NCBI GenBank assembly: GCA_017539635.1 | Contig: JAFYCQ010000030.1 | Location: forward strand, 1-7,255 | Direction of reading: 5' to 3' | DNA from: Oscillospiraceae bacterium | GTDB lineage: Bacteria; Bacillota; Clostridia; Oscillospirales; Oscillospiraceae | DNA length: 7,255 nt | Part shown: one piece after another, positions 5,778 through 7,255 of the stretch | Numbering within the stretch: the first letter of the stretch is position 1 | How the letters are laid out: each line of letters begins with the position of its first letter | Translations under genes and position numbers: made by a program | The notes under the pieces: model-generated | What the model was told of the DNA's origin: nothing | Seen by the model: the letters and a program-made list of their open reading frames with translations, nothing else | Database searches by the model: none

Positions 5778-5806
5778 ATAATACGATATTAAGGCCACAC
5801 CGTCAA
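5778..5806 (-). promoter_or_regulatory. Second, distal sigma-70-type promoter P2 of the operon
   Basis: The minus strand reads TTGACG (5806-5801), a 17-nt spacer and TATTAT (5783-5778), giving a start near 5771 and a leader of about 235 nt that passes through P1. A second TTGACG (5820-5815) lies 8 nt upstream of the -35 box. Tandem promoters suggest two regulatory inputs on the operon. Confidence 0.68.
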
Positions 5807-5865
5807 GGGCGTTTCGTCAATCTAACAAATATTGTCACATCAGCGTGTAAAATTGCAGTCCCGTA

Positions 5866-5894
5866 TTGACAAATCCCGCAAATAAGGTTAGAAT
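5866..5894 (+). promoter_or_regulatory. Divergent sigma-70-type promoter on the plus strand
   Basis: TTGACA (5866-5871), a 17-nt spacer and TAGAAT (5889-5894) make a near-consensus promoter pointing toward the symporter. The start would be about 5901, some 640 nt before the symporter ATG. It therefore either drives a very long leader or a separate small RNA. It lies 60 bp from the P2 -35 box, so the two sides may share regulators. Confidence 0.72.
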
Positions 5895-5895
5895 T

Positions 5896-5920
5896 ATGTT
5901 AATTCATAAATTATTAACAT
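5896..5920. repeat. Inverted repeat over the plus-strand transcription start (candidate operator)
   Basis: ATGTTAAT (5896-5903) and ATTAACAT (5913-5920) are perfect 8-bp inverted arms with a 9-nt AT-rich spacer. They begin 2 nt after the -10 box of the plus-strand promoter and cover its predicted start. The position and dyad symmetry fit a repressor operator. TGTTAA/TTAACA half-sites recall Rex sites, but the spacing is about 7 nt too wide for Rex. Confidence 0.5.
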
Positions 5921-5936
5921 TTCATGTTTACGCCCC

Positions 5937-5976
5937 GTTCTCTGACGTAATCGACCGGAATTGTTTTTAAGAGAAC
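5937..5976. repeat. Inverted repeat early in the symporter leader
   Basis: GTTCTCT (5937-5943) and AGAGAAC (5970-5976) are perfect 7-bp arms separated by 26 nt. In a transcript from the plus-strand promoter this could form a stem about 35 nt from the 5' end. Function is unknown. Confidence 0.35.
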
Positions 5977-6008
5977 TACTTCCAAAAAATACAATAACAG
6001 AACAGCTT

Positions 6009-6038
6009 TTGGCGGTAAACTTGTGCATATAGTATAAA
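6009..6038 (+). promoter_or_regulatory. Possible second plus-strand promoter
   Basis: TTGGCG (6009-6014), an 18-nt spacer and TATAAA (6033-6038) resemble a weaker sigma-70-type promoter about 500 nt before the symporter. The match is moderate and the surrounding DNA is AT-rich, so chance is a real alternative. Confidence 0.35.
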
Positions 6039-6144
6039 ATCCATAAGCTTGTTCCCGTTCTGTTGGCAATTTTAAACACAGCCTGTGCACCTTTTCAATT
6101 CGGAAATACATAGAACGCCTTACCTGAGCCCTTGTTCCTGAAAA

Positions 6145-6463
6145 TCCCGGCGAAGCCGGCGGCGAAAGCTTTTGCGTTCCGGACCGCATCCTTTCTGCGG
6201 CGGCATATACTATGCCCCGGGGAAAAGCTCATGCGGCGGGGCGGAAAAACCGACCGCCAGAGCGGCGTGTTGTAGATTTTTATACAAGGCCATTAAAAAG
6301 AGGGGAGAAAAAGTGCCTATGCTTTAATTCATCTATGACCCCGGGGGTCCGGAGTAACAAAAGCTTAGGAAAAAAGATTAAACCAAAACGCCTCGGCAGA
6401 TAAGGCGCGGCGTCTGTCGCGGCAGAAACCTTCCCCGCGGAAAGCGGCTAAAGCCACGCGCGG
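6145..6463 (+). other. Cluster of short GC-rich hairpins
   Basis: At least six perfect small stems occur in succession: CCGGC/GCCGG (6147-6151/6155-6159), CCGCA/TGCGG (6184-6188/6196-6200), GGCATA/TATGCC (6202-6207/6211-6216), GGCGG/CCGCC (6240-6244/6254-6258), GACCCC/GGGGTC (6337-6342/6344-6349), and CCGCG/CGCGG around GGCT/AGCC (6435-6439/6459-6463, inner pair 6446-6455). CGCCT/AGGCG (6389-6393/6403-6407) is a further one. Together they suggest a structured RNA upstream of the symporter. GC-rich DNA yields such stems by chance, so confidence is limited. Confidence 0.35.
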
Positions 6464-6541
6464 CAAATACCTTTCCACTGCAAATTCGGGCGTTCTGTAT
6501 TTTATATCATTTCAACACAGAGAAAGAAGGTATGTTTGTTA

Positions 6542-7255
6542 ATGAATACATTAGTAACTGTTGGCGGTCTTGCGTACAACTTCGTCATCATCATTCTCTG
6601 CACCATCTTCGTTCTCGCAAGACGTAAGAAAAGAGGAGACCAGATGGAAGACTTCCTCTCCGGAGGAAGACGTACCGGCTGGATGGCCGTTGCGGCTTCC
6701 ATGGCTCTCGGCGTTCTCGGCGGCGGACACATAAACGGCGTCCCCGTACAGACCTGGGCAGACGGCTGCGCCACCATTTTCTACTGCCTCGGCACCGGCT
6801 GCTTCTTCATCTTTGCCATGCGCCTTACCGGTATCTGGTATAGACGTGCCGGCGTCAACACCGTTAATGACCTGTTCGCAAGAATGTTCCACCCGGCCTT
6901 CTCCCCCATCCTTGCCGGTCTGGTCGTCGGTTATGCCTGGCTCGTTATGTGCGTTGAGACTCAGTCCATGGGCGTCGTCATCATGAACATGACCGGCCTG
7001 TCCATGACTACCTCCTGCATCATAGGCGCTATCCTCGGTATCCTGTACGTCCTCCTTGCCGGACAGGAAGAGGTCATGATCGTCAACCTGGTAAACGCAA
7101 TACTCATGTACATATTCGGTATCATCTGCCTTATCTTCGTCGGCACCCGCATTGCCGGCGGCTGGAAGGCGATCGACGATACCATCCTCTCCAGAAACCC
7201 CGAGTTCCTTGCTGCTCTCGGTAACGGCGAGATACTCAGAACCTACACCATCGGC
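6542..7255 (+). CDS. Sodium:solute symporter (SSS) family permease, partial (first 238 residues)
   Basis: The N-terminal half of an inner-membrane, probably Na+-coupled, transporter; the frame remains open at the right edge. About six hydrophobic segments are visible: about 5-26, 48-62, 77-95, 121-138, 158-173 and 180-200. The first is followed by the basic loop RRKKRGDQMEDFLSGGRRTG (residues 27-46), whose DFLSGGR is the usual SSS DYFLAGR-like signature before the second helix. LLAGQEEV at 171-178 matches the conserved GG...V loop before the next helix. Substrate cannot be told: the family carries amino acids, organic acids, sugars and nucleobases. Cysteine is frequent (C20, C76, C82, C87, C137, C159, C196). 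AAGAAGG ends 11 nt before the ATG, a slightly long spacing; an in-frame TTG at 6536 is the alternative start. It is transcribed divergently from the hydrogenase operon. Confidence 0.9.
   Translation, partial: MNTLVTVGGLAYNFVIIILCTIFVLARRKKRGDQMEDFLSGGRRTGWMAVAASMALGVLGGGHINGVPVQTWADGCATIFYCLGTGCFFIFAMRLTGIWYRRAGVNTVNDLFARMFHPAFSPILAGLVVGYAWLVMCVETQSMGVVIMNMTGLSMTTSCIIGAILGILYVLLAGQEEVMIVNLVNAILMYIFGIICLIFVGTRIAGGWKAIDDTILSRNPEFLAALGNGEILRTYTIG

Larger units (their letters stand above)
5921..6541 (+). other. Gene-free stretch upstream of the symporter (possible long leader)
   Basis: No open frame here has a credible ribosome binding site or recognisable protein. The first part (to about 6140) is AT-rich, the middle (about 6145-6470) is GC-rich with many short hairpins, and the last 60 bp are AT-rich and end in the symporter Shine-Dalgarno. 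No clear plus-strand intrinsic terminator (stem followed directly by a U-run) lies between the promoter at 5866 and the ATG, so read-through into the symporter is possible. I did not recognise any known riboswitch, T-box, tmRNA, SRP or RNase P signature. Confidence 0.45.

Noticed and set aside
5894..6189. Two overlapping minus-strand open frames of 61 and 91 codons.
   Set aside because: They lie in AT-rich intergenic DNA over the plus-strand promoter and leader, lack good ribosome binding sites and show no domain.
6251..6290. CCGC/GCGG hairpin followed by a T-run on the plus strand.
   Set aside because: The T-run begins more than 10 nt after the stem, so it is not a standard intrinsic terminator.
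6212..6403. A 63-codon plus-strand frame rich in Arg and Lys.
   Set aside because: There is no Shine-Dalgarno, the start sits inside a hairpin, and the composition follows the GC- and A-rich non-coding DNA.
1..7255. CRISPR arrays, tRNA or rRNA genes, transposases or attachment sites.
   Set aside because: None was seen. There are no regularly spaced repeats, no tRNA-like cloverleaf with a TTCRA loop, and no transposase-like translation in any frame examined.

Overview
The window comes from an anaerobic, fermentative bacterium. Coding DNA is GC-rich, Shine-Dalgarno sequences are strong (GGAGG type) and the intergenic DNA is AT-rich. The main content is a minus-strand operon of the kind that surrounds trimeric electron-bifurcating [FeFe]-hydrogenases (HydABC) in Clostridia, Thermotoga and some Synergistota. 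A Clostridia (Oscillospiraceae-like) source is the best guess, with Synergistota as an alternative. This placement is inference from gene content, not a database match.

Layout. Positions 1-5535 hold nine tightly packed minus-strand genes, read right to left: a divergent DRTGG-domain protein, a small GHKL (anti-sigma-like) ATPase, a HydS-like [FeFe]-hydrogenase homologue with an N-terminal 2x[4Fe-4S] ferredoxin and a C-terminal extra cluster domain, a second DRTGG protein, a PHP-domain protein, a 116-bp gap, NuoE/HydC, a second GHKL ATPase, a thioredoxin-like [2Fe-2S] protein, and the first 273 residues of NuoF/HydB, which runs off the left edge. Neighbouring genes overlap by 4-14 bp or lie 3-26 bp apart, apart from the single gap before nuoE. 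Positions 5536-6541 are about 1 kb without a convincing gene. This stretch holds two near-consensus minus-strand promoters for the operon, one strong divergent plus-strand promoter with an inverted repeat over its start site, and a GC-rich block of small hairpins. Position 6542 to the right edge is the first 238 residues of a sodium:solute symporter-family permease on the plus strand.

How the genes work together. NuoE/HydC, NuoF/HydB and the thioredoxin-like [2Fe-2S] protein belong to the NAD(H)-linked electron-input arm of a bifurcating hydrogenase. The catalytic HydA is expected just beyond the left edge but is not visible. The promoter-proximal genes look regulatory. The HydS-like protein keeps all four cysteines that would hold an H-cluster, but has alanine at the proton-relay cysteine position, as in putative sensory hydrogenases. 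It is flanked by a kinase-like ATPase and two DRTGG proteins. A hydrogen or redox sensing module made together with the enzyme is a reasonable but unproven reading. The symporter is divergently transcribed, and nothing in the sequence ties it functionally to the hydrogenase.
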